From positions 60,941-124,940 of the forward strand of contig NZ_NHRX01000016.1 in assembly GCF_016653115.1 (NCBI RefSeq): a stretch of DNA of 64,000 bases. The letters are read 5' to 3'. Made by a program: the position numbers and the translations under genes. The stretch comes from Rhodocyclus purpureus (GTDB taxonomy: Bacteria; Pseudomonadota; Gammaproteobacteria; Burkholderiales; Rhodocyclaceae). The notes below the pieces were generated by a model that saw only the letters and a program-made list of their open reading frames with translations, was not told the origin of the DNA and did no database searches. This document shows positions 1 to 12,261 of this stretch, piece after piece (positions within the stretch are counted from its first letter, which is position 1; each line of letters opens with the position of its first letter).

Positions 1-211
1 GCTGCTCGCCGCCGTAGCGCGCGACGTTCAGGATCTTGTCGATGATCAGCACCTTGCCCATCGGATTGCCCGGCTCGCACTCCAGATCGGCAAACTCGCG
101 GTCGAACCAGCGCCTGGCCTCGTCCGCGTTTCCCTTGGCCAGACTGGCCGACGACATCTTGAACTCGTATTCCCGGTCTTTGCCGAAAGACACGATTAAG
201 TGAGTCTGCAT
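1..211 (-). CDS. Conserved-looking hypothetical protein, 5' part only
   Basis: The gene runs off the left edge, so only the first 70 residues are visible. They begin MQTHLIVSFGKDREYEFKMS and contain no motif I recognise. The start ATG (209-211) is preceded by a strong AGGAGGAG ribosome binding site, which supports a real gene. The visible part is soluble and rich in charged residues, with no signal peptide or membrane helix. It is divergent from mfd, with about 145 bp between them. Function unknown. Confidence 0.6.
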   Translation of the reverse strand, partial: MQTHLIVSFGKDREYEFKMSSASLAKGNADEARRWFDREFADLECEPGNPMGKVLIIDKILNVARYGGEQ

Positions 212-306
212 CGCTCTCCTCCTCGGTGATCGCACCCATTCGGGTTGCCCGCATATTCTATTCGTTTTCGCCGACCATCGGCCCCGGGCGGCGGACGCCG
301 ATCCGC

Positions 307-312
307 TATAAT
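307..312 (+). promoter_or_regulatory. Candidate -10 box for mfd
   Basis: A perfect TATAAT lies 45 bp before the GTG at 357. No good -35 hexamer is visible at the usual distance. If this is the -10 box, transcription would start near 319. A translation start at TTG 315 would then lie before the transcript begins, which favours GTG 357. Confidence 0.4.
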
Positions 313-356
313 CTTTGCCCGACTTTCGCTCGGCGCCCGCCGATCCCCTACTGCCC

Positions 357-3917
<3,561 letters not shown>

Positions 3918-3919
3918 AT

Positions 3920-4310
3920 AGAAGAACGAACTGGATTGCCACGGCGCTGCGCGCCTCGCAACGACGGGATGGCGACGCGTCATCGCGAGCCCACAGGGCG
4001 TGGCGATCCAGTACGTAGGGCTCATCTCCGGGCGCCCATGGATGGCCGGCAAGGGCGAGGAAACAGAAGAACGAACTGGATTGCCGCGGCGCTGCGCGCC
4101 TCGCAATGACGGGATGGCGACGCGTCATCGCGAGCCCGAAGGGCGTGGCGATCCAGTGCGTAGGGCTCGTATCCGGGCGCGCATGGATGGCCGGCAAGGG
4201 CGAGGAAACAGAACAACGAACTGGATTGCCACGGCGCTACGCGCCTCGCAATGACGGCAGCGGATGGGCGCGTTGCATGCCCGGGGGCGGCATAACTCGC
4301 CATGACTGGC
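3920..4310. repeat. Composite palindromic (BIME-like) repeats, spacer type 2
   Basis: This fills most of the gap between mfd and aroG. It holds two A halves (GTCATCGCGAGCCC to GGCGTGGCGATCCAG, starting at 3979 and 4124) and three B halves (CTGGATTGCCACGGCGC to GCGCCTCGCAATGAC). A and B resemble each other in opposite orientation, and each can fold into a hairpin. The spacer between A and B is the type containing CCATGGATGGCCGGCAAG. The two A halves are 145 bp apart. The right edge (to about 4310) carries the degenerate B-side flank also seen at 6630-6680 and 20165-20205. Short reading frames through it are not genes. Confidence 0.85.
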
Positions 4311-4316
4311 AATTCC

Positions 4317-4461
4317 AGAGAATCAAGGATAACGTCCCCGGAATTGTGGGGGAATGCTCTTGCGCTGTTTCACGCTAAACTAGCGGTCTTTGTTCAGCCG
4401 ACTTCTTGACCAAGGGGACGATCCATTTAATTCAAGGAATCAAGCACACCGTCCCCGAGAT
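4317..4461. repeat. Two short REP-like motifs flanking the aroG promoter region
   Basis: Two related motifs occur about 110 bp apart: AATCAAGGATAACGTCCCCG (4321-4340, continuing GAATT) and AATCAAGCACACCGTCCCCG (4439-4458). They share AATCAAG followed by a CGTCCCCG core. They resemble, from memory, the widespread CTGTCCCCGGAATT palindromes linked to REP-associated Y1 transposases (RAYT). No transposase gene is present. The second copy ends about 10 bp before the aroG start codon. Confidence 0.45.
4406..4433 (+). promoter_or_regulatory. Candidate sigma-70 promoter for aroG
   Basis: TTGACC (4406-4411) and TAATTC (4428-4433) are separated by 16 bp and lie 38 bp before the aroG ATG. The -10 box overlaps the start of the second REP-like motif. 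This is inferred from consensus similarity only. Confidence 0.4.
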
Positions 4462-4470
4462 GATAAAACC

Positions 4471-5541
4471 ATGACCACTGCCGATATCGACAACATCAAC
4501 GTCGCGTCCTTCGACCCGATGCCGACGCCCCTGGAAATCATCGAGCGGCTGCCGCTCACCGTGGCCGCGGCCGAGTCGGTGCGGGCCGGACGCCAGGCGC
4601 TGCGTGCGATCCTCGACCGCCAGGACCCGCGCTTCTTCGTCGTCGTCGGCCCCTGCTCGATCCACGACCCGGTCGCCGGGATGGACTACGCGCGCCGGCT
4701 GAAGGCGCTGGCCGACGAGGTCGGCGACACGCTGCTGCTAGTCATGCGCGTCTATTTCGAGAAGCCGCGCACCACCACCGGCTGGAAGGGCTTCATCAAC
4801 GACCCGGACATGGACGACTCGTTCCGCATCGACCGCGGCATCGAGGAGGCGCGCCGTTTCCTGCTCGCCGTCGCCGAGCTCGGGCTGCCGGTCGGTACCG
4901 AAGCGCTCGACCCGATCTCGCCGCAGTACATCGGCGATCTGATCACCTGGACCGCGATCGGCGCGCGCACCACCGAATCGCAGACCCACCGCGAGCTCTC
5001 CTCGGGCCTGTCCACGCCGGTCGGCTTCAAGAACGGCACCAACGGCGACGTCGGCATCGCCGTCAATGCGATCGTCTCCGCCTCGCGCCCGCACAGCTTC
5101 CTCGGCATCAACGAACAGGGCCGCTCGTCGATCGTGCGCACGCGCGGCAACCGCTACGGCCACCTCGTCCTGCGCGGCGGCGACGGTCGCCCGAACTACG
5201 ACACGGTCAGCGTGCAGATCGCCACCGAGGCGCTGGCCAAGGCCAAGTTGCCGGCGAACATCGTCGTCGATTGCTCGCACGCCAACAGCCACAAGAAACC
5301 CGAACTGCAGCCGAAGGTGCTCGCCGACGTCGTGAACCAGGTCCGCCTCGGCAACCAGTCGATCGTCGGCGCGATGATCGAATCGAACCTCGTCGCCGGC
5401 AACCAGCCGATCCCCGACGACCCGGCCAAGCTGATCTACGGCTGCTCGGTCACCGACGCCTGCGTCGACTGGGAAACCACCGAAAAGGCGTTGCGCGAAG
5501 CCGCGGTCCTGCTGCGCGACGTGCTGCCCGCGCGCCTCTGA
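4471..5541 (+). CDS. aroG: 3-deoxy-7-phosphoheptulonate (DAHP) synthase, class I
   Basis: This enzyme condenses phosphoenolpyruvate and erythrose 4-phosphate, the first step of the shikimate pathway to aromatic amino acids. The 356-residue product matches the AroF/G/H family length (about 350). Visible family motifs are VVVGPCSIHDP, MRVYFEKPRTTTGWKG, KNGTNGDVG and VDCSHANSHKKP, with metal and substrate ligands in place. The ATG at 4471 gives the normal N-terminus. The open frame extends upstream to 4390, but that part is repeat-derived. Which amino acid inhibits it cannot be read with confidence. It is followed 27 bp later by serB. Confidence 0.95.
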   Translation: MTTADIDNINVASFDPMPTPLEIIERLPLTVAAAESVRAGRQALRAILDRQDPRFFVVVGPCSIHDPVAGMDYARRLKALADEVGDTLLLVMRVYFEKPRTTTGWKGFINDPDMDDSFRIDRGIEEARRFLLAVAELGLPVGTEALDPISPQYIGDLITWTAIGARTTESQTHRELSSGLSTPVGFKNGTNGDVGIAVNAIVSASRPHSFLGINEQGRSSIVRTRGNRYGHLVLRGGDGRPNYDTVSVQIATEALAKAKLPANIVVDCSHANSHKKPELQPKVLADVVNQVRLGNQSIVGAMIESNLVAGNQPIPDDPAKLIYGCSVTDACVDWETTEKALREAAVLLRDVLPARL

Positions 5542-5568
5542 ACAACCTCCATTTTCCGCTGACCCATC

Positions 5569-6417
5569 GTGAGCCGTGACCTGATCATCCTCGGCGGCGC
5601 CGTGCCGACCTTCCTCATCGACCGTGCCGCTGCCGCCACCGGCGCGGCCAGCATCGAACCGCGTCCGCCGCAGGCCGTGCGCCTGCGCGACGTCTGGCGC
5701 AACGCCGAATTCGACGCCGAGGTCGCCCCCCTGCTCCATCAGGAAAAGCTCGACTGGGCCTTCATCGACAGCGGGCGCAAGCTCGCCGACTACGGCCTGA
5801 TCGTCTTCGACATGGACTCGACCTTGATCACCATCGAGTGCATCGACGAACTCGCCGACTTCGCCGGACGCAAGGCCGAAGTCTCGGCGATCACCGAAGC
5901 CGCGATGCGCGGCGAACTCGACTACCGCGAGAGCCTCGGCCAGCGCGTCGAAGTCCTCGCCGGGCTCGACGCGCGCGTCCTTGCCCGCGTCTATAGCGAG
6001 CGCCTGCAGTTGTCGCCGGGCGCCGGCGAACTGCTCGAGGCCGTGCGCGCCGCCGGCCTGCGCACCGCGATCCTCTCCGGCGGCTTCACCTACTTCACCG
6101 AGCGCCTGCGCATCGAACACGGCTTCGACTTCGCCACCTCGAACCGGCTCGAAATCGCCAACGGCAAGCTCACCGGCCGCGTCCTCGGCGAGGTCATCGA
6201 CGCCGCCGCCAAGGCCGAGCACGTGCGCCGGCTGCGCGCCGAATTCGGCCTCGAGCGCGAGCAGGTGATCGCCATCGGCGACGGCGCCAACGACATCCCG
6301 ATGCTCGGCGAAGCCGGCCTCGCGGTCGCCTTCCGCGCCAAGCCCGCCACCCGCGCCAAGGCCGACGCCGCGATCAACTTCGGCGGACTCGACCGGATCG
6401 CCGAAGTGCTCGGCTGA
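5569..6417 (+). CDS. serB: Phosphoserine phosphatase
   Basis: SerB hydrolyses O-phosphoserine to serine, the last step of serine biosynthesis. The 282-residue product has an N-terminal regulatory region and a HAD domain. HAD motif I is FDMDSTLITIE near residues 80-90, motif II is the serine in LSGGFTYF, and motif IV is GDGANDIPML near 236-245. It starts at GTG 5569. A convergent gap holding one repeat element separates it from iscX. Confidence 0.95.
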   Translation: MSRDLIILGGAVPTFLIDRAAAATGAASIEPRPPQAVRLRDVWRNAEFDAEVAPLLHQEKLDWAFIDSGRKLADYGLIVFDMDSTLITIECIDELADFAGRKAEVSAITEAAMRGELDYRESLGQRVEVLAGLDARVLARVYSERLQLSPGAGELLEAVRAAGLRTAILSGGFTYFTERLRIEHGFDFATSNRLEIANGKLTGRVLGEVIDAAAKAEHVRRLRAEFGLEREQVIAIGDGANDIPMLGEAGLAVAFRAKPATRAKADAAINFGGLDRIAEVLG

Positions 6418-6490
6418 AATTCCAGGAGTGAATGAAGAGGGCTGAAACCGCAACCGTCGCGAGCCTGCAATGCGTGGCGAACGATAGCGC

Positions 6491-6690
6491 GTCATCGCAA
6501 GCCCGCAGGGCGTGGCGATCCAGTGCGGGGGGCTGATATCGGGTCGGTCGTGGATAGCCGGAAAGAGCGAGGAAACAGAAGAACGAACTGGATTGCCACG
6601 GCGCTACGCGCCTCGCAATGACGGCAGCGAATGGCTGCGTTTCATGCTCGGGGGTGGTACGAATCTCCACGAGCGTCAGCGCGGCGTAAA
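6491..6690. repeat. Single composite palindromic repeat, spacer type 2
   Basis: This element lies between the convergent serB and iscX genes. It has one A half from 6491, a type 2 spacer, one B half ending near 6625, and a B-side flank with TTTCATGCTCGGGGGTGG. It accounts for most of the 310 bp gap. The rest shows no gene or clear terminator. Confidence 0.8.
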
Positions 6691-6727
6691 CCCGACTACA
6701 CCGTCATTGCGTAGTAGCCCCCATTTC

Positions 6728-6919
6728 CTAGCGCTCGTCGATCCACCCCTGCTGGATCGCTTCGAGGATCTTCTCGCCGCAGTGCCGGCTGTCGTCGGTG
6801 AAGCCCGGCAGCGCGAGCACCAGGTTCATCAGGTCGACGAAGTTGATGGTCAGCGGATCGATGTCCGGGTGACGGTCGGCGAGTTCGACGGCGATGTCGT
6901 TGACGTCGGTCCACTTCAT
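6728..6919 (-). CDS. iscX: Fe-S assembly protein IscX
   Basis: This 63-residue acidic protein matches IscX (E. coli YfhJ, 66 residues), with N-terminal [10 protein letters not shown], the central DPLTINFVDL and C-terminal EKILEAIQQGWIDE. IscX binds IscS and modulates iron-sulfur assembly. It is the last gene of the isc operon. Its start overlaps the fdx stop by 4 bp, indicating translational coupling. Confidence 0.93.
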   Translation of the reverse strand: MKWTDVNDIAVELADRHPDIDPLTINFVDLMNLVLALPGFTDDSRHCGEKILEAIQQGWIDER

Positions 6920-7260
6920 GAGCGGTGCCCCTCCTTGGCCATGTTGATCGTGTAGCGCGGGATCTCGATCACCAGCGGCGTGTCGCCGACGGTCGCCTGG
7001 CAGGAGAGGCGCGAGTTCGGCTCCAGCCCCCAGGCCTTGTCGAGCAGGTCTTCCTCGAGTTCGTCGGCATCATTGAGCGAGGCGAAGCCTTCGCGCACGA
7101 CCACGTGGCAGGTAGTGCAGGCGCAGGACATCTCGCAGGCGTGCTCGAGCGGGATGTCGTTGTCGAGCAGCGCCTGGCACAGCGAGGTGCCGGGCGCGGC
7201 TTCGATCAGCGCACCGTCGGGACAGAGCTCGACGTGCGGCAGGACGATGATCTGGGTCAT
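6916..7260 (-). CDS. fdx: Isc-type [2Fe-2S] ferredoxin
   Basis: This 114-residue adrenodoxin-like ferredoxin supplies electrons for cluster assembly on IscU. The cluster ligands are the C-x5-C-x2-C of [15 protein letters not shown] plus the later cysteine in NSRLSCQA. It overlaps hscA by 4 bp upstream and iscX by 4 bp downstream. Confidence 0.95.
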   Translation of the reverse strand: MTQIIVLPHVELCPDGALIEAAPGTSLCQALLDNDIPLEHACEMSCACTTCHVVVREGFASLNDADELEEDLLDKAWGLEPNSRLSCQATVGDTPLVIEIPRYTINMAKEGHRS

Positions 7261-9131
7261 TGGCTTTCCTCCCCGGCGATTTCGGCGACGCTGCGCCCGG
7301 CCAGGGCGCGGCGGATGTTCTTGTCCATGCGACGGGCGGCGAAGTCCTTGGTGTCGGCGTCGAGCGTGTCCATGGCGAGCGTGATGTGGCGGCGGTTCTC
7401 GCCGAGCGCGGCGGCCTGCAGCGCCACGATCGCCGCCTCGATGCGCGCGCGCTCGTCGTCGGCGAGCAGTTCGCCGTCGCTCTTCAGCGCCGACTGCACC
7501 GCCTCGATCAGCCGCTGCGCCTCGACCTGGATCTCCTTCAGCGCACGGCGCATCGCGTCGTCGCGCGAGTGTTCGAGCGAGTCCTTCAGCATGTGCGCGA
7601 TCTCGTCATCGGAGAGGCCGTAGGACGGCTTGACGACGACGCTGGCCTCGACGCCCGCGGTCTGCTCGCGCGCCGACACCGACAGCAGGCCGTCGGCGTC
7701 GACCTGGAAGGTGACGCGGATGCGCGCGGCACCGGCGACCATCGGCGGGATGCCGCGCAGTTCGAAGCGCGCCAGCGAGCGGCAGTCGGTGACGAGTTCG
7801 CGCTCGCCCTGCACCACATGCACCGCCAGCGCGGTCTGACCGTCGCGGAAGGTGGTGAAGTCCTGCGCGCGCGCGATCGGGATGGTCGAGTTGCGCGGGA
7901 TGATCTTCTCGACGAGGCCGCCCATCATCTCCAGGCCGAGCGAGAGCGGGATCACGTCGAGCAAGAGCCAGTCGTCGGCGCTGCGGTTGCCGGCGAGCAG
8001 GTTGGCCTGCTTGGCGGCGCCGAGCGCGACGACCTTGTCCGGGTCGAGGTTGTTGAGCGGTTCCTTCTTGAAGAACTCGCCGACGGCACGCTGGATCTGC
8101 GGCATGCGCGTGGCGCCGCCGACCATGATCACGCCGTTCACGTCATCGACGCCGAGTTTGGCGTCGCGTAGCGCCTTCCTCACCGGCTGCATCGTCTTGG
8201 TGACCAGGGTGCGCGTGATCTCGGCGAAGATCTCGGTGGTCAGCGTCAGGTCGACGACTTCGCCGGAGGAGAGCCGCGCGGTGATCGGCGCGGCGCCGTG
8301 GAAGGTCAGGTATTCCTTGGCTTCGCGTGCGCGCGACAGGATGAAGCGCGCGTCCTGCGGCGACAGCGGCTTCAGCTTGGCGGCCTCGATGATCCAGCAG
8401 AAGATGCGCTGGTCGAAGTCGTCGCCGCCGAGCGCCGAGTCACCGCCGGTGGACAGGACCTCGAAGACGCCGCGCGAGAGCTTCAAGATCGAGATGTCGA
8501 AGGTGCCGCCGCCCAGGTCATAGACCGCATAGACACCTTCGGCGGCGTTGTCGAGGCCGTAGGCGATCGCCGCGGCGGTCGGCTCGTTGAGCAGGCGCAG
8601 CACGTTGAGACCGGCCAGCCGCGCCGCGTCCTTGGTCGCCTGCCGCTGCGCGTCGTCGAAGTAGGCGGGGACGGTGATCACCGCGCCGACCAGGTCGCCG
8701 CCGAGCGCGGCCTCGCCGCGCTCGCGCAGGGCGCGCAGGATGTCGGCGGAGACCTCGACCGGGCTCTTCGGGCCGGCCGCCGTGTGCAGGCGGACCATGC
8801 CGGGGGCGTCGTCGAACAGGTAGGGCATAGACTCGCGATGGGCGATGTCCTTCAAGCCGCGCCCCATGAAGCGCTTGACCGAGACGACGGTGTTCCTGGG
8901 GTCGCTCGTCTGGTGCGCCTGCGCTTCATAGCCGACTTCGCAGCCGTCGCCCGTATAGCGGACGACCGAGGGCAGGAGCGAGCGACCGAGTTCGTCGTTG
9001 AGGACGACCGCCATTCCCGAGCGCACGGTGGCGACGAGCGAGTTGGTCGTGCCGAGGTCGATGCCGACCGCCAGGCGGCGCTCGTGCGGCGCGTCGGACT
9101 GGCCGGGCTCGGCGATTTGGAGAAGAACCAT
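7257..9131 (-). CDS. hscA: Fe-S assembly chaperone HscA (Hsp70 family)
   Basis: HscA is the specialised Hsp70 that, with HscB, binds IscU and promotes cluster release to apo-proteins. The 624-residue product has the Hsp70 ATPase motifs [15 protein letters not shown] near the N-terminus, [15 protein letters not shown] and [17 protein letters not shown], then a substrate-binding domain and helical lid. It lacks the long acidic DnaK tail. Only a weak ribosome binding site precedes its ATG. The 28 bp between hscB and hscA contain a run of Ts on the plus strand. Confidence 0.96.
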   Translation of the reverse strand: MVLLQIAEPGQSDAPHERRLAVGIDLGTTNSLVATVRSGMAVVLNDELGRSLLPSVVRYTGDGCEVGYEAQAHQTSDPRNTVVSVKRFMGRGLKDIAHRESMPYLFDDAPGMVRLHTAAGPKSPVEVSADILRALRERGEAALGGDLVGAVITVPAYFDDAQRQATKDAARLAGLNVLRLLNEPTAAAIAYGLDNAAEGVYAVYDLGGGTFDISILKLSRGVFEVLSTGGDSALGGDDFDQRIFCWIIEAAKLKPLSPQDARFILSRAREAKEYLTFHGAAPITARLSSGEVVDLTLTTEIFAEITRTLVTKTMQPVRKALRDAKLGVDDVNGVIMVGGATRMPQIQRAVGEFFKKEPLNNLDPDKVVALGAAKQANLLAGNRSADDWLLLDVIPLSLGLEMMGGLVEKIIPRNSTIPIARAQDFTTFRDGQTALAVHVVQGERELVTDCRSLARFELRGIPPMVAGAARIRVTFQVDADGLLSVSAREQTAGVEASVVVKPSYGLSDDEIAHMLKDSLEHSRDDAMRRALKEIQVEAQRLIEAVQSALKSDGELLADDERARIEAAIVALQAAALGENRRHITLAMDTLDADTKDFAARRMDKNIRRALAGRSVAEIAGEESQ

Positions 9132-9159
9132 GGAGCGGTTTCCGGTTAGTTGTTTTTTT

Positions 9160-9750
9160 TCAGTCGTCGAGCGCTTCTTCGGCGTCGCCGATGTCGGCGA
9201 GGAGTTTCTCCTCGAACATCAGGCGGCGGATGCGGTCCTCGGCGGCGCGCAACTCGGCGGCACGCGCCTCACCAGCGGCGCTCCCTGCGCGCTCGAGGAC
9301 GGCGGCGAGTTCCTCGTAGTGCGCACGCAGGCGGCGGTCGAGATCGTCGCGCAGGCGGTCGAGCTGATCGAGGTCGCGCGCCTGCGCCGCGTCGGCGACC
9401 GCCTCGCGCAATTCCATCTGCGCGATCAGGAAGTCGGCCGGCAGGGCGGTATGGTCGTGCGCGAAGTCCTTGTCGCTGCCGAGCAGCCCGATCAGGTAGC
9501 GCGCCCGCGCGAGCGGTTGCTTCAGCGTCTGGTAGGCTTCATTGACCCGCGTCGCCAGTTCCAGCGAGCGCCGTCGTTCGGCGTCGCCGGCGCTGGCGAA
9601 GCGGTCGGGATGCACTTCGACCTGCAGTGCACGGAAGCGGCTGTCGAGTTCGCGGCCGTCGATGCGGAAGTCGCGCGCCAGTCCGAACAAGGCGAAATGA
9701 TCGCGCGCGGGTTCCCAGGTGCCCGGCGCGCCGTCGGCAAGCCCGGCCAT
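9160..9750 (-). CDS. hscB: Fe-S assembly co-chaperone HscB
   Basis: HscB delivers IscU to HscA and stimulates its ATPase. From the ATG at 9748-9750 the product has 196 residues. A J-domain comes first, with HPD at residues 47-49 ([10 protein letters not shown]), followed by a charged C-terminal helical bundle that binds IscU in known homologues. The start overlaps the iscA stop by one base (TGATG arrangement). A longer open frame runs into iscA and is not needed. Confidence 0.93.
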   Translation of the reverse strand: MAGLADGAPGTWEPARDHFALFGLARDFRIDGRELDSRFRALQVEVHPDRFASAGDAERRRSLELATRVNEAYQTLKQPLARARYLIGLLGSDKDFAHDHTALPADFLIAQMELREAVADAAQARDLDQLDRLRDDLDRRLRAHYEELAAVLERAGSAAGEARAAELRAAEDRIRRLMFEEKLLADIGDAEEALDD

Positions 9751-10073
9751 CAGACCTGGAAGCTCTCGCCGCAACCGCAAGCGTCCTTGACGTTCGGGTT
9801 GTTGAACTTGAAGCCTTCGTTGAGGCCCTCGCGCACGAAGTCGAGTTCGGTGCCGTCGATGTAGGGCAGGCTCTTCGGATCGACGATGACGCGCACGCCG
9901 TGCGACTCGAAGAGGATGTCCTCGGCCTCGATCTCGTCGGCGAATTCGAGCTTGTAGGCCATTCCCGAGCAGCCGCTGGTGCGCACGCCGAGGCGCAGCC
10001 CGACGCCGCGCCCGCGTTTTTCGATGAACTTGGCCACGTGCGTGGCCGCCCTTTCGCTCAACGTTACCGCCAT
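9750..10073 (-). CDS. iscA: A-type iron-sulfur carrier IscA
   Basis: The 107-residue product carries the three conserved A-type carrier cysteines, C35 (TSGCSGMAY) and C99/C101 (DACGCGESF). It accepts iron or clusters and passes them to target proteins. A ribosome binding site (GGAG with GAAGG) precedes the ATG. It lies between iscU and hscB. Confidence 0.95.
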   Translation of the reverse strand: MAVTLSERAATHVAKFIEKRGRGVGLRLGVRTSGCSGMAYKLEFADEIEAEDILFESHGVRVIVDPKSLPYIDGTELDFVREGLNEGFKFNNPNVKDACGCGESFQV

Positions 10074-10126
10074 TCCTTCATCTCCTTTGCTGAGTGTGCT
10101 TGCGCCGGACCTACTGGCGCCGGCCC

Positions 10127-10510
10127 TTATTCTGCCGACTTCTTGCGGTAGTCGGCCACTGCCGCCTTGATCGCGTCCTCGGCGAGGATCGAGCAGTGGA
10201 TCTTAACCGGCGGCAGCGCCAGTTCTTCGGCGATCTGCGTGTTCTTGATCGCCAGCGCTTCGTCGAGCGACTTGCCCTTGACCCATTCGGTCACCAGCGA
10301 CGACGAGGCGATCGCCGAGCCGCAACCGTAGGTCTTGAAGCGCGCATCCTCGATGATGCCATCCTTGCCGACCTTGATCTGCAGTTTCATCACGTCACCG
10401 CAAGCCGGCGCGCCGACCATGCCGGTGGCGACGCCCTCTTCTTCCTTGGCGAAGGAACCGACGTTGCGGGGGTTTTCGTAGTGGTCGAGGACCTTGACGC
10501 TGTATGCCAT
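10127..10510 (-). CDS. iscU: Iron-sulfur cluster scaffold IscU
   Basis: The scaffold on which IscS-derived sulfur and iron are assembled. The 127 residues include the three ligand cysteines C37, C63 and C106, the conserved D39 in PACGDVMK, and the HscA recognition motif LPPVK at 99-103. A good AAGGAGA site precedes the ATG. It is separated from iscS by 374 bp that contain a repeat element, which is unusual for this operon. Confidence 0.96.
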   Translation of the reverse strand: MAYSVKVLDHYENPRNVGSFAKEEEGVATGMVGAPACGDVMKLQIKVGKDGIIEDARFKTYGCGSAIASSSLVTEWVKGKSLDEALAIKNTQIAEELALPPVKIHCSILAEDAIKAAVADYRKKSAE

Positions 10511-10597
10511 GTTGAGTCTCCTTGTTGATTCGGACAGCCCGTAGCTGCCAGCGGCTCCGCCGATTGACCAGCGCGCGCCGCCCTTGTTCCGGATTTT

Positions 10598-10870
10598 CTA
10601 ACGCGAAACTGCAAAAGATGAAGCGAGGGCACGCTCCCCGAACAACAGCCCGTCAGCGCGAGCCCGCAGGGCGTGGCGATCCAGACAACGCGTCATCGCG
10701 AGCCCGTAGGGCGTGGCGATCCAGTACGTAGGTCTCGCATCGGGTCGCCCGAGTTGGCGAGGCCGCGAAACTGGAAGAACACACTGGATTGCCACGGCGC
10801 TGCGCGCCTCGCAATGACGCCGAGGCTGAATTTCATGCTGGGGGATGGCGCAAGCTGCCGTGACCGTCAC
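10598..10870. repeat. Full composite repeat element inside the isc operon
   Basis: A nearly complete copy with both outer flanks. The A-side flank starts CTAACGCGAAACTGC at 10598. Two A halves follow (a degenerate one near 10649 and one at 10691), then a type 1 spacer, one B half ending near 10818, and the B-side flank with TTTCATGCTGGGGGATGG. It occupies most of the iscS-iscU gap, where related operons usually have only a few bases. Its hairpins would be transcribed in the isc mRNA. Confidence 0.85.
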
Positions 10871-10884
10871 GAATTCGAGCGCGT

Positions 10885-12096
10885 TCAGTGCGCCGCCCAC
10901 TGCACGGTCGACAGATCGACACCTTCCTGCACCATCTCCCACAGCGGCGAGAGTTCGCGCAGCTTGCCGATCTTCTCGTGCAGGAGCTTGACCGCGTAGT
11001 CGATCTCCTCCTCGGTGTTGAAGCGGCCGATGGTGAAGCGGATCGAGCTGTGCGCGAGTTCGTCGTCGCGACCGAGCGCACGCAGCACGTACGAGGGTTC
11101 GAGCGAGGCCGAGGTGCAGGCCGAACCGGACGACACCGCCAGGTCCTTGATCGCCATCAGCATCGACTCGCCTTCGACGTAGGCGAAGCTGATGTTGAGG
11201 TTGTGCGGGACGCGCTGGTCCAAGTCGCCATTGACGTAGGTCGCCGGCAGGTCGGCGAGGCCGGCGAGCAGGCGGTCGCGCAGCGCCTTGATGCGCGCGT
11301 TCTCCTCGACCATTTCTTCTTTCGCGATGCGGAAGGCTTCACCCATGCCGACGATCTGGTGCGTCGCCAGCGTACCCGAACGGAAACCGCGTTCGTGACC
11401 GCCGCCGTGCATCTGCGCTTCGAGGCGGATGCGCGGCTTGCGGCGGACATAGAGCGCGCCGATGCCCTTCGGGCCGTAGGTCTTGTGCGCCGAGAAGCTC
11501 ATCAGGTCGACCGGCAGCTTGGCGAGATCGATCTCCACCTTGCCGGTCGCCTGCGCTGCGTCGACGTGGAAGACGATGCCGCGCTCACGGCAGATGGCGC
11601 CTATCTCGGCGATCGGCTGGATGACGCCGATCTCGTTATTCACGAACATCACCGAGGCGACGATGGTGTCGGGCTGGATCGCGGCGCGGAAGGCGTCGAG
11701 GTCGACGAGGCCGTTCTCCTTGACGTCGAGGTAGGTCGCCGTGAAGCCCTGGCGCTCGAGTTCGCGCACGGTGTCGAGAACCGCCTTGTGCTCGGTCTTG
11801 ACCGTGATGATGTGCTTGCCCTTGCCCTTGTAGAACTGGGCGGCGCCCTTCAGCGCGAGGTTGTTCGACTCGGTCGCGCCCGAAGTCCACACGATCTCGC
11901 GCGGGTCGGCATTGACCAGCGCGGCGACCTGCGCGCGCGCTTCCTCGACCGCCGCCTCGGCTTCCCAGCCGAAGGAGTGCGAGCGCGAGGCCGGGTTGCC
12001 AAATTTCTCGACGAGGTAGGGAATCATCTTTTCTGCGACACGCGGATCGACCGGGGTGGTCGCCGAGTAATCGAGGTAAATCGGCAGTTTCAGCAT
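10885..12096 (-). CDS. iscS: Cysteine desulfurase IscS
   Basis: IscS takes sulfur from cysteine as a persulfide for Fe-S clusters and tRNA thiolation. The 403-residue product aligns closely along its whole length with E. coli IscS (404). It has the PLP lysine K205 in [11 protein letters not shown], the catalytic C327 in [16 protein letters not shown] and the C-terminal [18 protein letters not shown]. The start is ATG 12096 ([15 protein letters not shown]). An upstream in-frame extension is spurious. It follows a second cysteine desulfurase gene in the same operon. Confidence 0.97.
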   Translation of the reverse strand: MLKLPIYLDYSATTPVDPRVAEKMIPYLVEKFGNPASRSHSFGWEAEAAVEEARAQVAALVNADPREIVWTSGATESNNLALKGAAQFYKGKGKHIITVKTEHKAVLDTVRELERQGFTATYLDVKENGLVDLDAFRAAIQPDTIVASVMFVNNEIGVIQPIAEIGAICRERGIVFHVDAAQATGKVEIDLAKLPVDLMSFSAHKTYGPKGIGALYVRRKPRIRLEAQMHGGGHERGFRSGTLATHQIVGMGEAFRIAKEEMVEENARIKALRDRLLAGLADLPATYVNGDLDQRVPHNLNISFAYVEGESMLMAIKDLAVSSGSACTSASLEPSYVLRALGRDDELAHSSIRFTIGRFNTEEEIDYAVKLLHEKIGKLRELSPLWEMVQEGVDLSTVQWAAH

Positions 12097-12261
12097 GCTA
12101 TCGCTCCATGTTCCGGTCCGTCGCGGAAGAGTCCGCGCCAACCCTGTTCAAATTCCCTGCAAACCTTTTGTTCCATCTTCAAACCGTGCTGCCATCCTGC
12201 CCAAGCTGCTGCACAGCCACTGGCGAGCGCTTGTTCCCTGCCCTGTCCGTTCCCTGCTCGC

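Noticed and set aside
315..356. TTG 315 as mfd start
   Set aside because: It lies 3 bp after a TATAAT that would place the transcript start downstream of it, and it has no ribosome binding site.
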